The position numbers and the translations under genes were made by a program. DNA of 64,000 nt from Mycobacterium arosiense ATCC BAA-1401 = DSM 45069 (GTDB lineage: Bacteria; Actinomycetota; Actinomycetes; Mycobacteriales; Mycobacteriaceae), in the NCBI RefSeq assembly GCF_002086125.1, contig NZ_MVHG01000008.1, positions 50,024-114,023 of the forward strand, read 5' to 3'. The notes beneath the pieces were generated by a model. The model made no database searches and was not told the origin of the DNA. It saw nothing but the letters and a program-made list of their open reading frames with translations. This document shows, in pieces, positions 15,975 through 25,245 of this stretch; the stretch's first letter is position 1; every line of letters starts with the position of its first letter.

Positions 15975-17180
15975 TTAGCGAAGTACCTTGACGGGCACGT
16001 TCTTCCAGCCCGCCACGTTTTGCATGTTCACCCGTTTGCACCCCGCCCAGTCCACTTCGTAGCGCGGCATGAAGTCGAGCAGCCGCTCCAGCGCGATCCG
16101 GCTTTCCAGGCGGGCCAGGGCGGCGCCGAGGCAGCTGTGGATCCCATACCCGAGTCCGAGGTGCTGCGCCTCGGTGTGATCGCGCTCGATGTCGAACGTG
16201 TCGGCGTCGGTGAAGGCGTCCGGGTCTCGGTTGGCGGCGGCGCCGCAGAGGAATACGGGTTTGCCCGCTGGGATCACGCCACCGCTGACGTGGGCCTCTT
16301 TGAGCGTGTAGCGGACGTTGTATTGCACCGGCCCCTCGTAGCGCAGTAGCTCTTCGACCGCCCCGGGGATCTTGTCCCGGTCCTCCTGCAACTTCTGCCA
16401 CTGGTCGGGGTGCTTGGCGAAGATGACCGCGGCGTTGCCCATCAGTTTGGTGACGGTCTCGGCGCCCGCGCCGCCCAGAAGGGTTGCGAACCCGCAGATC
16501 TCGATGTCGTCGAGCTTGCGCAGCTGGCCGTCCTCACCGGGAATTTCGGCGGCGATCAGCCGGCTGATCATGTCGTCCTGCGGCTCCTGGCGCCGCTCTT
16601 GGACAAGGCTGAAGTAGTACATCGCCGTGTCGATGTTGGCCTGCATGCCGGCTTCGCTGATCTCGATCTGCCCCGGCTCGTGGTGCAGACTGGTGTCGAT
16701 CCAATGGCGGACCTGCTGGCGGTATTCCTCCGGCACTCCGGCCATCCGGGTGATGACCTCCACCGGGAACGGCCCGGAGAAATCCTGCACGACGTCGAAC
16801 TGGTCCGGGTCGACCGCACTCAGGTACTTGTCGATCACCTCGATGATCGTTTCGCGCTGCGATTGGATCGCCCGCGGGGTGAACGCCTTGTTGAGCAGGC
16901 TGCGCATGTGGCGGTGCTCGGGCGGATCCATGAAGATGATCGACTTCTGCTCGGGGGCAACGCCGCGGCGCACCATCGCCAGGTCGCAGCCACGCGCCGA
17001 GGAATACGTCTCGAAGTCCTTGAACGCTGCCGCCACGTCCACGTGACGAGTCAGCGCGTAGAAGTCCTCTTTCTCGTCGTAATACAGGGGCGCATCTTCG
17101 CGCATCCGCCGATAGATGTCGAACGGGTTGTTGAAGTAGTCCTCGGAGTACGGATCGAAGACGACCTTCGATTTTGTCAC
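15975..17180 (-). CDS. cytochrome P450
   Basis: A 401-residue P450 with a GTG start preceded by GGAGG. The I-helix motif is LLGGAGAETVTKLMG, the K-helix ExxR lies in VEELLRYEGPVQ, and the haem loop is LGLGYGIHSCLGAALAR. The usual Phe seven residues before the haem Cys is Leu (GLGYGIHSC), an uncommon change that may tune the haem environment. A second motif, FMDPPEHRHMRSLLNKAF, is the normal C-helix. It forms an operon with the ferredoxin at 15764. Confidence 0.94.
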   Translation of the reverse strand: MTKSKVVFDPYSEDYFNNPFDIYRRMREDAPLYYDEKEDFYALTRHVDVAAAFKDFETYSSARGCDLAMVRRGVAPEQKSIIFMDPPEHRHMRSLLNKAFTPRAIQSQRETIIEVIDKYLSAVDPDQFDVVQDFSGPFPVEVITRMAGVPEEYRQQVRHWIDTSLHHEPGQIEISEAGMQANIDTAMYYFSLVQERRQEPQDDMISRLIAAEIPGEDGQLRKLDDIEICGFATLLGGAGAETVTKLMGNAAVIFAKHPDQWQKLQEDRDKIPGAVEELLRYEGPVQYNVRYTLKEAHVSGGVIPAGKPVFLCGAAANRDPDAFTDADTFDIERDHTEAQHLGLGYGIHSCLGAALARLESRIALERLLDFMPRYEVDWAGCKRVNMQNVAGWKNVPVKVLR

Positions 17181-17384
17181 TGAATCCTCCTCAGCGGCGA
17201 GGTCGGGCTGAACCCTTTACAGCGGAGTCCCTGACTGTAACGCTAACGGTAATACCTTCATGACGAACCGGAAAGACCAAAACGCTGGTATTTCATGCCC
17301 TCTTCGGGGCAGACGGGGTGACCGGGCGATAGCAGACGGCCGGTTGTGGCGCCGTCGATGCGCCCCGGCCGACGAATCCGGCCC

Positions 17385-18200
17385 TCACCGGGCATGGTCC
17401 ATCAGTGCCAGCGCCGCGTCGGCCGCATCGAGCACCGCGCTGACGTTGGCCCCGGCGTTCTCGGCCAGGTCGACGACCAGTCGAACATCTTTCTGTAGCA
17501 GTCCGCCAGCCACCCCGGCCAGCCGATCCAGTCCGCCGACGCCGCCCAGGGCACTGAGCGCAAAGCTGTTGCCGCTGCTTCGGGAGACCACCTCGGTGAG
17601 GCGGTCCGATGCGACGCCCAGCGCGCTGCCCAGTGACAGGGTGGTGGCCGCCGTGGCCAGGTTGGCGGTGAACAGCAGGTTGTTAAGTAGCTTCGTTGTT
17701 TGGCCGGAACCCAGCTCGCCGAGGTGGACGACGGGATCGGCATAGGTCTGGAAAACGGGGCGGCAGCGGTCGACAACGTCGGTGTCGCCGCCCACCATCA
17801 CCAGCAGCCGCCCCTCGGCCGCCGCGCCGCCCCCGCCGCTCACCGGCGCATCGATGACGGATACGCCGTGGGCGGCGGCCTTTTTCGCGAGTTCTCGGCA
17901 CGTGTTCGGGTGCACCGTGCTGTGCACGGCGATCACGCCGCCGGGCTGCATCGCCGACAGCAATCCGTCTGCCCCGCAGGCGACTTCGTCGATGTCGGCA
18001 TCTCCGGTGACACAAAGGCAGACCAGGTCACTGGACGCGGCGAGTTCGGCCGGCGACCCGGCGACGCCGGCCGAGGTGTCGGCGAATGCGTCGAGGGCGT
18101 CGAGCCTGCGTGCCCACAACGTGGTGGGGTAGCCGTCCTCGACGATCCGGCGCGCCATGGGCCCGCCCTGGCTGCCCAACCCGATGAATCCGACGCGCAT
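17385..18200 (-). CDS. 3-hydroxyisobutyrate dehydrogenase-like NAD(P) oxidoreductase
   Basis: A 271-residue beta-hydroxyacid dehydrogenase. The Rossmann motif is VGFIGLGSQGGPMARRI, the substrate loop DAPVSGGGGAAAEGRL, and the catalytic Lys lies in SGQTTKLLNNLLF. It should oxidise a hydroxy acid or hydroxyacyl intermediate to the aldehyde or ketone. Its ATG overlaps the hydrolase stop by one base, making it the third gene of the 20759-17385 operon. A deleted relative of this family lies at 31168-31418. The 204 bp between it and the P450 start hold no gene. Confidence 0.92.
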   Translation of the reverse strand: MRVGFIGLGSQGGPMARRIVEDGYPTTLWARRLDALDAFADTSAGVAGSPAELAASSDLVCLCVTGDADIDEVACGADGLLSAMQPGGVIAVHSTVHPNTCRELAKKAAAHGVSVIDAPVSGGGGAAAEGRLLVMVGGDTDVVDRCRPVFQTYADPVVHLGELGSGQTTKLLNNLLFTANLATAATTLSLGSALGVASDRLTEVVSRSSGNSFALSALGGVGGLDRLAGVAGGLLQKDVRLVVDLAENAGANVSAVLDAADAALALMDHAR

Positions 18201-19093
18201 CAGCCGGCCTCCAGATCGGATTTCGTGTTCGTCTTACGCTCGGCCACGCAATCTCGCACGAAGTCAAGCACTTTCGAGTGGTAGGCGGGGGCGGCGTGGC
18301 TGAGGCTGATGTTGTGCGCGGCGTCCGGTTGTCGATGCACGACGAACCGCGGCGCCTCCGTGAACAGGGCGCCGATCTCGGTCACCGCCGCATCATCTGT
18401 CTGCCAGACGTTTTCGTGCTCGGCGATGCTGAAGTGCACTGGGACGCGCACGGCGGGCGCGAGCTCCGGAAAGGTCTGTCGTGCCCAGTCCGATACCATC
18501 TGGTCCTCGTATGCCGGGGCCGACGGCGAAACCGTGGCGCCGTTGAGAACCTCGGGCGGATAAGACTGCTCTGGGCTCCACAGCAATTCGCGCATACCCG
18601 ACGGGCGCCGTTCGCGAGTAGCCGCTTTCAGTATTTCCTTGGCGGCGGGGTGGTAGAGCCGGCCGGTGCCGGCCAGCTCGATACCGAGCAAATCGGCGCC
18701 TCGTGCGTCGGCGGCCAATCGCAATGTCAGCTCGCAGCCGCCCGAATGGCCCAATACGAATATTCCTGCGCCGCGCGGTCGTTCGCCGAGGATGCGGTCG
18801 ACGGCACCGTAAGCGAGGTTGACGCGCTGCTCGCCAGAGACCATCGCTTCGGGATAGGGCGCCGAGCTGCCATAACCGGGGCGATCGAGGGCGACCACGG
18901 TGAACCCGGCCGCTACGCCGGTCCGTAACAGCGAATACGAGGGGTGGCCCGGGCAGTCGAAATACATCGCGGTGGTACCGCCGCCGTGGACCGCCACGAT
19001 CACGCCCTTGGGGTCTTCGGCTTCGGCGACCAGCGCCGACATGGGCACCCCGTCGACGATGACCAGCCTTGGCCGCGGCGCCGCGCTGTTCAT
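18200..19093 (-). CDS. alpha/beta hydrolase
   Basis: A 297-residue alpha/beta-hydrolase fold enzyme, starting at ATG 19093, 7 bp after the stop of the DUF35-thiolase gene. The oxyanion segment is IVAVHGGGTTAMYF, the nucleophile elbow FVLGHSGGCEL with Ser in GHSGG, and the catalytic His in RQPDAAHNISLSH. It may hydrolyse an ester, thioester or C-C bond of a pathway intermediate. Context links it to the thiolase-type aldolase and the dehydrogenase. Confidence 0.9.
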   Translation of the reverse strand: MNSAAPRPRLVIVDGVPMSALVAEAEDPKGVIVAVHGGGTTAMYFDCPGHPSYSLLRTGVAAGFTVVALDRPGYGSSAPYPEAMVSGEQRVNLAYGAVDRILGERPRGAGIFVLGHSGGCELTLRLAADARGADLLGIELAGTGRLYHPAAKEILKAATRERRPSGMRELLWSPEQSYPPEVLNGATVSPSAPAYEDQMVSDWARQTFPELAPAVRVPVHFSIAEHENVWQTDDAAVTEIGALFTEAPRFVVHRQPDAAHNISLSHAAPAYHSKVLDFVRDCVAERKTNTKSDLEAG

Positions 19094-19100
19094 GCTCGCG

Positions 19101-20759
19101 TCATTCCGGGGCCCGCAGCAAGAGAACGCCGCTGGGAGTGAGGCCGCCACTGCTGACGACACCGACGCGGGCGCCGGCGACCTGGCGGTCACCGGCCTCG
19201 CCGCGCAGCTGAGTGACGGCCTCGTGCAGCAAACCCATGCCGTGCGTGCGGCCGTGCGAGAGTTGGCCGCCGTGGGTATTGAGCGGCAATTGTCCGTCGC
19301 GCGCGATGTTCTTGCCGCCGTCCAGGAAATCCTTGGCCTCGCCGATGCCGCAGAAACCCAGTGCCTCGATCCAGGACAGGCAGTTGAAGGTAAAACCGTC
19401 ATAGAGCTCGGCGACGTCGACGTCGGCGGGCCGCAGCGAGGTCCGCGTCCACACATGCGCCGCCTGGCCCAGCACCTGCGGCTCGTGGGTGAGTGTGCTC
19501 TGGTCCCAGTCGAGTCGCTCGACGATCTGCGTTCCCACCGCCTCCACCAGTACCGGCGGCTTGGCCAGGTCCCGGGCGGCATCGACGGCCGAGACGATGA
19601 CGGCGATGGCGCCGTCGCACGGCACGTCACAGTCGTACAGGCCGAACGGCGTGGTGATTGGCCGCGCGTTGAGATAGTCGTCCATCGTCATGGGCGACCG
19701 GTAGATGGCGGTCGGGTTGAGTTCGGCATTGGCGCGCTGGTTCAACGCGATCCAGCCCAGCGTTTCCCTGGTGGTGCCGTACCGGTGAAAGTGCCGTTGC
19801 GCGTTCATCGCCAGCGTGTGTGCCGCCGACGTGGCGCCGAATGGCATCTGCCAGCCCGACATTCGGCCCATCGACGGCGTGATCTTGCCCTGCTTCATCA
19901 GCTCGCCGTTGGTGGCTTCCCACAGCGTGCGGAAGCACAGCACGTGGCGCGCCAGCCCACAGGCGACCGCGAGCATCGCGGCGATCACGGAGCCGCCCGG
20001 GCCGAACGTCTCCATGGCGCCGTTGTGCCACGTCGGCCGGATGCCGAGCGCGCCCTCTAGGGCGGTGACACCACCCTCGCCGAAGCCACCGACATTGATG
20101 GCGCCGGGGTAGGTGGACAGGCCGTCGATGTCGGCGTAGGTCAGGCCGGCGTCGGCGATGGCCGCTTCGCACGCCTGCACGGTCAACGCCAACGGCGGCT
20201 GCATCAACCGGCGCCCGATCGGCGACGCGCCGATCCCGGTCAGCGCGACCTTGTCTTCAAACTTGTCCACGGTGAGCATCGGGCGGACGTGCTCGCCGAA
20301 GCGTTCCGGCGCGATCTCGTCGATTGGCAGCTCAGCGGCCTCGGTGGCATCGGCGATAGGCCGAAACAGCGGAAACCACACGTCCTCGACCTGCTCGAAG
20401 ACGACCTCGACCTGCTGACCGAGTTCTAGGTTGTCGACGTCGCAGTCCACGATGTTCGTGGTCAGTCGCACGCGGGGGTCCTCGGCGATCGCGACCTGGG
20501 CGATCACGTAGGGCGTCGCCAGCCCGGGCAGGCTGAACCGCTGGTTGATGGTGAATCCGGCGAGCGTCGCCCGGCCCGAGACGGCTCGCACACCGATGTC
20601 GCGGGATCGGCAGTAGCGGCATACGGGCGCCGGCGGATGGATCAGCGCTTCACACGCCTTGCATTCCTGCAACCGCAGCTTCCCGTCGGCGCCCGAGGCC
20701 CAGAAAAATTCGTTGTCCTGCGTGATCAGGGGCAACGGGCGGCCCGGTGCTGCTGACAC
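19101..20759 (-). CDS. DUF35 zinc-ribbon/OB-fold protein fused to a thiolase-like (SCP-x/Ltp) domain
   Basis: A 552-residue fusion with a GTG start after GGAGG. Residues 1-150 hold a DUF35 rubredoxin-like zinc ribbon (CKACEALIHPPAPVCRYC) and an OB-fold that binds CoA. From about residue 165 the sequence is thiolase-like: VALTGIGASPIGRR, ACEAAIADAGLTYADIDGL, and a C-terminal THGMGLLHEAV. It is of the nonspecific lipid-transfer/Ltp2 type, which cleaves steroid side-chain aldols. In steroid degradation DUF35 (ChsH2) and Ltp2 are separate but interacting proteins, so this fusion joins partners in one chain. It heads an operon with a hydrolase and a dehydrogenase. Confidence 0.9.
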   Translation of the reverse strand: MSAAPGRPLPLITQDNEFFWASGADGKLRLQECKACEALIHPPAPVCRYCRSRDIGVRAVSGRATLAGFTINQRFSLPGLATPYVIAQVAIAEDPRVRLTTNIVDCDVDNLELGQQVEVVFEQVEDVWFPLFRPIADATEAAELPIDEIAPERFGEHVRPMLTVDKFEDKVALTGIGASPIGRRLMQPPLALTVQACEAAIADAGLTYADIDGLSTYPGAINVGGFGEGGVTALEGALGIRPTWHNGAMETFGPGGSVIAAMLAVACGLARHVLCFRTLWEATNGELMKQGKITPSMGRMSGWQMPFGATSAAHTLAMNAQRHFHRYGTTRETLGWIALNQRANAELNPTAIYRSPMTMDDYLNARPITTPFGLYDCDVPCDGAIAVIVSAVDAARDLAKPPVLVEAVGTQIVERLDWDQSTLTHEPQVLGQAAHVWTRTSLRPADVDVAELYDGFTFNCLSWIEALGFCGIGEAKDFLDGGKNIARDGQLPLNTHGGQLSHGRTHGMGLLHEAVTQLRGEAGDRQVAGARVGVVSSGGLTPSGVLLLRAPE

Positions 20760-20809
20760 GTCACCTCCGGGGATAGGGACAGCGGGCGGTAGGTCCGTTA
20801 TTCGAATCG

Positions 20810-20824
20810 GAGAATCACGTTATC
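20810..20824. promoter_or_regulatory. imperfect copy of the 15-bp palindrome
   Basis: GAGAAT-CAC-GTTATC has one perfect half-site and one diverged half-site. It lies 50 bp upstream of the DUF35-thiolase start. Its second half, GTTATC, resembles the ATTATC half-sites at 39214-39219 and (minus strand) 31100-31095. Confidence 0.35.
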
Positions 20825-20895
20825 ACTACCGAGCAGGCGCGATCCAGACGCATCGGCAGCGCTGGTGATGTATCGGGCGACGTGGGTGCCCGTCT

Positions 20896-21219
20896 TCAGT
20901 AGGGCACCCAGGTGCCGTCGAAGTAGGTACCCCATTGGTGAAAGCCGGCATTCCACATCGGTTCATTCGGTGACCACCATGGCCTCGGCGGAGGCGGGGG
21001 TGGCACGTCCTGCGCGGCGAATGGCGGCGCGTATTGCGGCGGGGATACGTACCAGTCCGGCATCGCCGGCGGCGGCTTGCACTCCATGGTGACCCGGTTC
21101 CACGACATATTGTGATCGCAGTCCGCCGAGGCGAATCCCGGCGTGAGAGTAACCGTCGTCGCCATCCCGATGAAGGCCAACGCGATGACAACCGTCAAAC
21201 GAGGAACAAACCACCTCAT
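20896..21219 (-). CDS. small secreted proline-rich protein
   Basis: A 107-residue exported protein. The N-terminus MRWFVPRLTVVIALAFIGMA through FASADC is a signal peptide with a probable cleavage after AxA. The mature part has two Cys (DCDHNM and MECKPPP) that could form a disulfide, then a Pro-rich run (VPPPPPPRPWW) and an aromatic C-terminus (WGTYFDGTWVPY). This style is common among small mycobacterial exported proteins of unknown function. It stands alone between the 20759 operon and the divergent epimerase. Confidence 0.8.
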   Translation of the reverse strand: MRWFVPRLTVVIALAFIGMATTVTLTPGFASADCDHNMSWNRVTMECKPPPAMPDWYVSPPQYAPPFAAQDVPPPPPPRPWWSPNEPMWNAGFHQWGTYFDGTWVPY

Positions 21220-21395
21220 GGTGGGCCTCCCAGTAAGGCCATGTTGAGCTCGGCGTGGTTCAGCTTATTCCGTTGCCGAGTCCACGACCAGGTGAAGACG
21301 ACACGACGCCGAGCCGGGCGCCTCGTGGCGCTGTGCGCGAGCTGGGCGTTATGCTCGCCTACGCTGTATCAAGTACTTAACATTCGGAGGATGGG

Positions 21396-22319
21396 TTGCT
21401 CGACGCGGAGAAAATCCTGATCACCGGGGCGACGGGCAAAATCGCGTTTCCCATCGCGCGTGCCCTGGCCGCAGCGGGAAACGAGGTATGGGGCGTTGCG
21501 CGGATGAAAGATCGCGCGACCCGGCAAAAACTTTCCGACGCCGGGATCAAACCGATCGCACTGGACGTCGGTGCCGACGAATTCTCCGGTCTCCCAGACG
21601 ATTTCGGCTACGTCTTCCACGCCGCCGTGGACACCGGCACCGACGATTGGATCCAGTGCGTCGAAACGAACGCGCATGCCTCCGGCGAATTGCTCTATCA
21701 CTGCCGCGCCGCAAAGGGTTTCGTCTTCTGCTCTACCGGCTCGATCTACGCCTACCAGGGCCGGCGACCGCTGACCGAGACCGATCCGCCGGGGGCGCCG
21801 CTGCGGGCGAACTACAGCTTCTCCAAGGTCGCCGCGGAGGCGGTGTGCACGTGGGTCGCCAGGCACTTTCAGATCCCGCTCACCATCATCCGGATCTGTT
21901 CGACGTACGGGCCCCAGGGCGGTGCGCCCGCCGACCGTCTCGACGCGATGTTGGCGGGCAAGCCCATCCGCCTACATCCCGACCAGCCCAACAACTACAA
22001 CCCGATCTATGAAGACGACTATGTGGAGCTGGGCATCCGCGCGATGGAAGTCGCCGCGACACCGCCCGTCGTGGTGAACTGGGCCGGCAGTGAAACCGTC
22101 AGCGTGGAGGAATACTGCGCCTTCATGGGTGAGCTGGTGGGTGTCGACCCGATTTTCGAGTACACGCCCCAGGCACACACCCCATTGTGGCCGGACGTCA
22201 CCCTCATGCACGAGGTTCTCGGCCGCACCAAGGTGCCCTGGCGTGAGGGATTTCGACGCATGGTCGCGGCCCGCCATCCCGAAATCCCGCTGTATCACCA
22301 CGATTCGACGAGAGCCTGA
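21396..22319 (+). CDS. NAD-dependent epimerase/dehydratase (extended SDR)
   Basis: A 307-residue Rossmann-fold enzyme. The cofactor loop is ILITGATGKIAFPIARAL; the catalytic Ser region is CSTGSIYAYQGR and the Tyr-Lys pair lies in ANYSFSKVAAEA. TTG 21396 is chosen because GGAGG ends 5 nt upstream and the ATG at 21391 is out of frame and stops after nine codons. It probably reduces, dehydrates or epimerises a hydroxylated substrate. It leads a three-gene plus-strand operon (gap 11 bp). Confidence 0.9.
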   Translation: MLDAEKILITGATGKIAFPIARALAAAGNEVWGVARMKDRATRQKLSDAGIKPIALDVGADEFSGLPDDFGYVFHAAVDTGTDDWIQCVETNAHASGELLYHCRAAKGFVFCSTGSIYAYQGRRPLTETDPPGAPLRANYSFSKVAAEAVCTWVARHFQIPLTIIRICSTYGPQGGAPADRLDAMLAGKPIRLHPDQPNNYNPIYEDDYVELGIRAMEVAATPPVVVNWAGSETVSVEEYCAFMGELVGVDPIFEYTPQAHTPLWPDVTLMHEVLGRTKVPWREGFRRMVAARHPEIPLYHHDSTRA

Positions 22320-22330
22320 GGACCAACGCT

Positions 22331-23101
22331 ATGCATCTTCCCGGGACGCCATCGGATGAGGTCACCGAGATACTTGCCGCCGGGAGTGGCGACATCACCA
22401 CCCTGTTCGTCTCCATGGCGGCCCGCCACCCCGACGGGAACGACGCCGAGTACCTGCGCTGGCACAGCCTGGATCATCGCCCGGAGCAACACCGCCTGCG
22501 TGCGGTGCGCGCCTCGTTGCGGGTGGTGTCCACGCCGGCCTGCCGCTCGGCACGCGCGGTCAGCGACGGGCCGTTGGATGCGGTCGACCACGTGATGACG
22601 TACTTCTTCACCGACACGGCGGGGTTGCGCGATTTCAACGAACTGTCGACGGCGCTGGGAGATGCCGGCCGCAAGCTCCCACTGCTGCCGCCGGTGGAGC
22701 GTGGCGTCTATGAGGTGCGACGCAAAGCTGCCGCGCCGCGGGTCAAGCTCGGGTCGGACGTCCTGCCCTGGCTGCCCGTGCGGGGCGCGTTCGTGTTGGT
22801 CGAGCGGGGAGCGGCGTCGCCGGACCCGCTGGTGGACGTCGAGGGCGTCGCCGGTGTCTGGTCGGCGGTATCGCGCCGGGTCGACGCCAGCTTGGCCAGC
22901 GCACAAGAGAACCAGACGATCACGTATTGCTTCCTGGACGACGATCCGATCGCCACCGCGCAGCGGCTGCGGCCGGTGCTCAAGGCCCGCTGGGCCGAAC
23001 CGGGCATCGAAGCGTTATTCGCCGCACCATTTTCGCGGTCGTTCCATTCGAGTGGGATCGCTATGTGCCGTAAGAAAGGGGACGAATGCGCATCGGCTTG
23101 A
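22331..23101 (+). CDS. conserved-looking protein of unknown function
   Basis: A 256-residue soluble protein with no named domain that I can assign. The motif EYLRWHSLDHRPEQHRLRAV and the later FFTDTAGLRDFNELSTALGD suggest two ferredoxin-like alpha+beta repeats, as in EthD or antibiotic-monooxygenase barrels: the C-terminal half again has ITYCFLDDDPIATAQRLRPV. Its 3' end overlaps the LLM oxidoreductase start by 16 bp, implying that the two act in the same process. Confidence 0.75.
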   Translation: MHLPGTPSDEVTEILAAGSGDITTLFVSMAARHPDGNDAEYLRWHSLDHRPEQHRLRAVRASLRVVSTPACRSARAVSDGPLDAVDHVMTYFFTDTAGLRDFNELSTALGDAGRKLPLLPPVERGVYEVRRKAAAPRVKLGSDVLPWLPVRGAFVLVERGAASPDPLVDVEGVAGVWSAVSRRVDASLASAQENQTITYCFLDDDPIATAQRLRPVLKARWAEPGIEALFAAPFSRSFHSSGIAMCRKKGDECASA

Positions 23102-24042
23102 TGGTCGGCTCCGACAAGGAGCGCCGACGCGCCGACCGGCTTGCCGGCCTGATCGACGACGCCGTCGCGGCCGAAAGCGACGGTTTCACCGCGTTTTGGA
23201 TGCCCCAGGTCCCGGGCTATCTCGACGCGTTGACCGCCGTGGCGCTGATCGGGCGGGCCACCGACCGCATCGAGATCGGAACGGCGGTCGTACCGATTCA
23301 GACTCGCCATCCGATGATCATGGCGCAACAAGCCCTGACCACCCAGGTCGCATGCGGCGGGCGGTTCACGCTCGGCATCGGGCCTTCGCATCATTGGATC
23401 GTCAACTCGCAGCTGGGATTGCCCTATGACCGCCCGGCGCGGCTGATGGGTGACTATCTCGACGTGCTCGTCGCGTCCTTCGCCGGCCCGGGCACCGTGG
23501 ATGTCGACAACGAAAACTATTGCGTTCATTCGCCGGTCGACGTCGCGGACGACTTGGAGGTGCCGGTGCTGTTGTCGGCGCTCGGCCCGACGATGCTGCA
23601 ACTCGCCGGCGAGCGGGCCGGTGGCACCATCCTGTGGATGGCCGACGAGCGCGCGATCGGCGACCACGTCGTTCCGCGCCTCACCGCGGCGGCCGGGCGG
23701 GCCGGGCGGCCCGCGCCACGGATCGTCGCCGGTGTTCCCGTCGCGCTCTGCTCGAACGGCGAGGTGGACGCTGCTCGCGGCTACGCCAGCGAGGTGCTCG
23801 GGCACGCGGACTTTTCGCCGAACTATGTACGACTGCTGCAACACGGTGACGCCCAGGACGTCGGCGACACGATGGCGGCGGGCGACGAGGCGGCCGTCCT
23901 GGATCGGTTGCGCCGCTACCGCGATGCGGGTGTCACCGACCTCGCGGTGCGAATCGTGCCGTTGGGCACAGACATTGAAGAGCGAATCAAGTCGCGAAGC
24001 CGAACTCAGCAGTTCCTGTCGTCCCTGTGTCCTGCTTTGTGA
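23086..24042 (+). CDS. LLM-class F420-dependent oxidoreductase
   Basis: A 318-residue luciferase-like TIM-barrel enzyme; in mycobacteria such proteins mostly use coenzyme F420. Typical segments are GFTAFWMPQVPGYLDAL, RIEIGTAVVPIQTRHPM and RFTLGIGPSHHWIVNSQLG. It should carry out a hydride transfer on a keto, enone or hydroxyl group. It is the last gene of the operon, and its stop abuts the stop of the minus-strand ACAD with no gap. Confidence 0.9.
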   Translation: MRIGLMVGSDKERRRADRLAGLIDDAVAAESDGFTAFWMPQVPGYLDALTAVALIGRATDRIEIGTAVVPIQTRHPMIMAQQALTTQVACGGRFTLGIGPSHHWIVNSQLGLPYDRPARLMGDYLDVLVASFAGPGTVDVDNENYCVHSPVDVADDLEVPVLLSALGPTMLQLAGERAGGTILWMADERAIGDHVVPRLTAAAGRAGRPAPRIVAGVPVALCSNGEVDAARGYASEVLGHADFSPNYVRLLQHGDAQDVGDTMAAGDEAAVLDRLRRYRDAGVTDLAVRIVPLGTDIEERIKSRSRTQQFLSSLCPAL

Positions 24043-25218
24043 TCAGCGCGAGGGCAGACCGAGGACGCGCTGGGCGATGATGTTGCGCTGGATCTCCGAC
24101 GTGCCGCCCGCGATGGTACCCGCATAGCTGCTGATGTAACGCGCGAACCAGCTGGCGGTGAAAAGATCGGGGGCGTAAGGGTTGTACGGCGCCGTCAGCA
24201 TTTTGTCGCGCAGACCGTCGGTCCCGGCGGCGTCCAGTGCGTGCCGCAGCGCGCTCTGTTCTGCCTCCGAGCCGAGCACCTTGAGCACGGACAACGCTGC
24301 CACGTCCACCTCGCCGCGGGCCGCGCGGCCGAGCGCGGCCGAACCGAGCAGCCGCAGCGCGTAGTAGTCCATCACGATGGTGGCGTAGTGGTCCGTCGTC
24401 ACCTCGTCGCTCGGCCGGTAGTCCTCGAGCAGTTGCTCGAGCCGGTTCGCGAAGGCCATCCACATCAACGTGCGCTCGTGGCCTAGCGAGCCGTTGGCGA
24501 CGCGCCATCCGCCATTGAGCGGTCCGACCAGGTTAGCCGCGGGGACCCGGACGTCGTTGAAGAACACCTCGTTGAAGTCCAGCTCGTCGCGGTCGTAGAC
24601 CGAGGGGAAGGGGCGACGCACCAGCCCGGGAGTATCGGTCGGGATGAGCAGCGCGCTGATTCCCTTGTGCCGTGGAGCATTCGGATCCGTGCGAACAAAG
24701 GTCAGGATGACGTCGGCGTCATGGGCGCCGGAGGTCCACACCTTCTGCCCGTTGACCACGAATTCATCACCGACCAATGCGGCCTTTGTCCGCAGCCCGG
24801 CCAAGTCGGAGCCGGCTCCGGGCTCGCTCATTCCCAGCGACGCGGTCTTGTCGGCCCGCAGGATCGGGACGGCCCAGCGCCGCTTTTGCTCCTCGGTGCC
24901 GAAGGACAACAGCGATGCGGCGATAATGCCGACGCCTTGGGGGTTGAAGCAGTGGTAGATCCGCCGCCGCGACAGCTCCTCGCGATGCACGAACTGCTGC
25001 AGGATGTTGGCGTTGCGGCCACCGAATTCCGGCGGGTTGCCGGGCAGTAGCCACCCGTGGTCGAACAGGAGCCGCTGCCAGCGGCGCGACCATTCGGGCA
25101 CGTGCGAGGTCGACGACGGCCGCTCCGCGGCTTGAGCCTCCGTCGGCAGATGTTCAGTCAGAAATCTGACGAACTCCGCGCGAAACGCCTCTACGCCGGT
25201 GTCAAAGGTGAGCTGCAC
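24043..25218 (-). CDS. acyl-CoA dehydrogenase, 391 residues, Glu-lacking paralogue
   Basis: This is closely related to the proteins at 1049 and 33304: same length, same opening MQLTFDTGVEAFRAEFVRFL, same MSEPGAGSDLAGLRTKA and VNGQKVWTSGAHDADV. Counting back from AGGTSEIQRNIIAQRVLG, the MCAD Glu376 position is Thr. It therefore probably requires a Glu-bearing partner, but none lies next to it. It is the third gene after the NuoF-like flavoprotein and the ferredoxin, with a 27-bp gap. Confidence 0.92.
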   Translation of the reverse strand: MQLTFDTGVEAFRAEFVRFLTEHLPTEAQAAERPSSTSHVPEWSRRWQRLLFDHGWLLPGNPPEFGGRNANILQQFVHREELSRRRIYHCFNPQGVGIIAASLLSFGTEEQKRRWAVPILRADKTASLGMSEPGAGSDLAGLRTKAALVGDEFVVNGQKVWTSGAHDADVILTFVRTDPNAPRHKGISALLIPTDTPGLVRRPFPSVYDRDELDFNEVFFNDVRVPAANLVGPLNGGWRVANGSLGHERTLMWMAFANRLEQLLEDYRPSDEVTTDHYATIVMDYYALRLLGSAALGRAARGEVDVAALSVLKVLGSEAEQSALRHALDAAGTDGLRDKMLTAPYNPYAPDLFTASWFARYISSYAGTIAGGTSEIQRNIIAQRVLGLPSR

Positions 25219-25245
25219 GGCACAACTTTCCGGGTTGAGGACGGC

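Noticed and set aside
17181..17384. Repeated GTAACG/TAACGG words upstream of the P450 at 15975, considered as an operator
   Set aside because: They form only short direct repeats without a clear inverted repeat and do not match the recurring palindrome.
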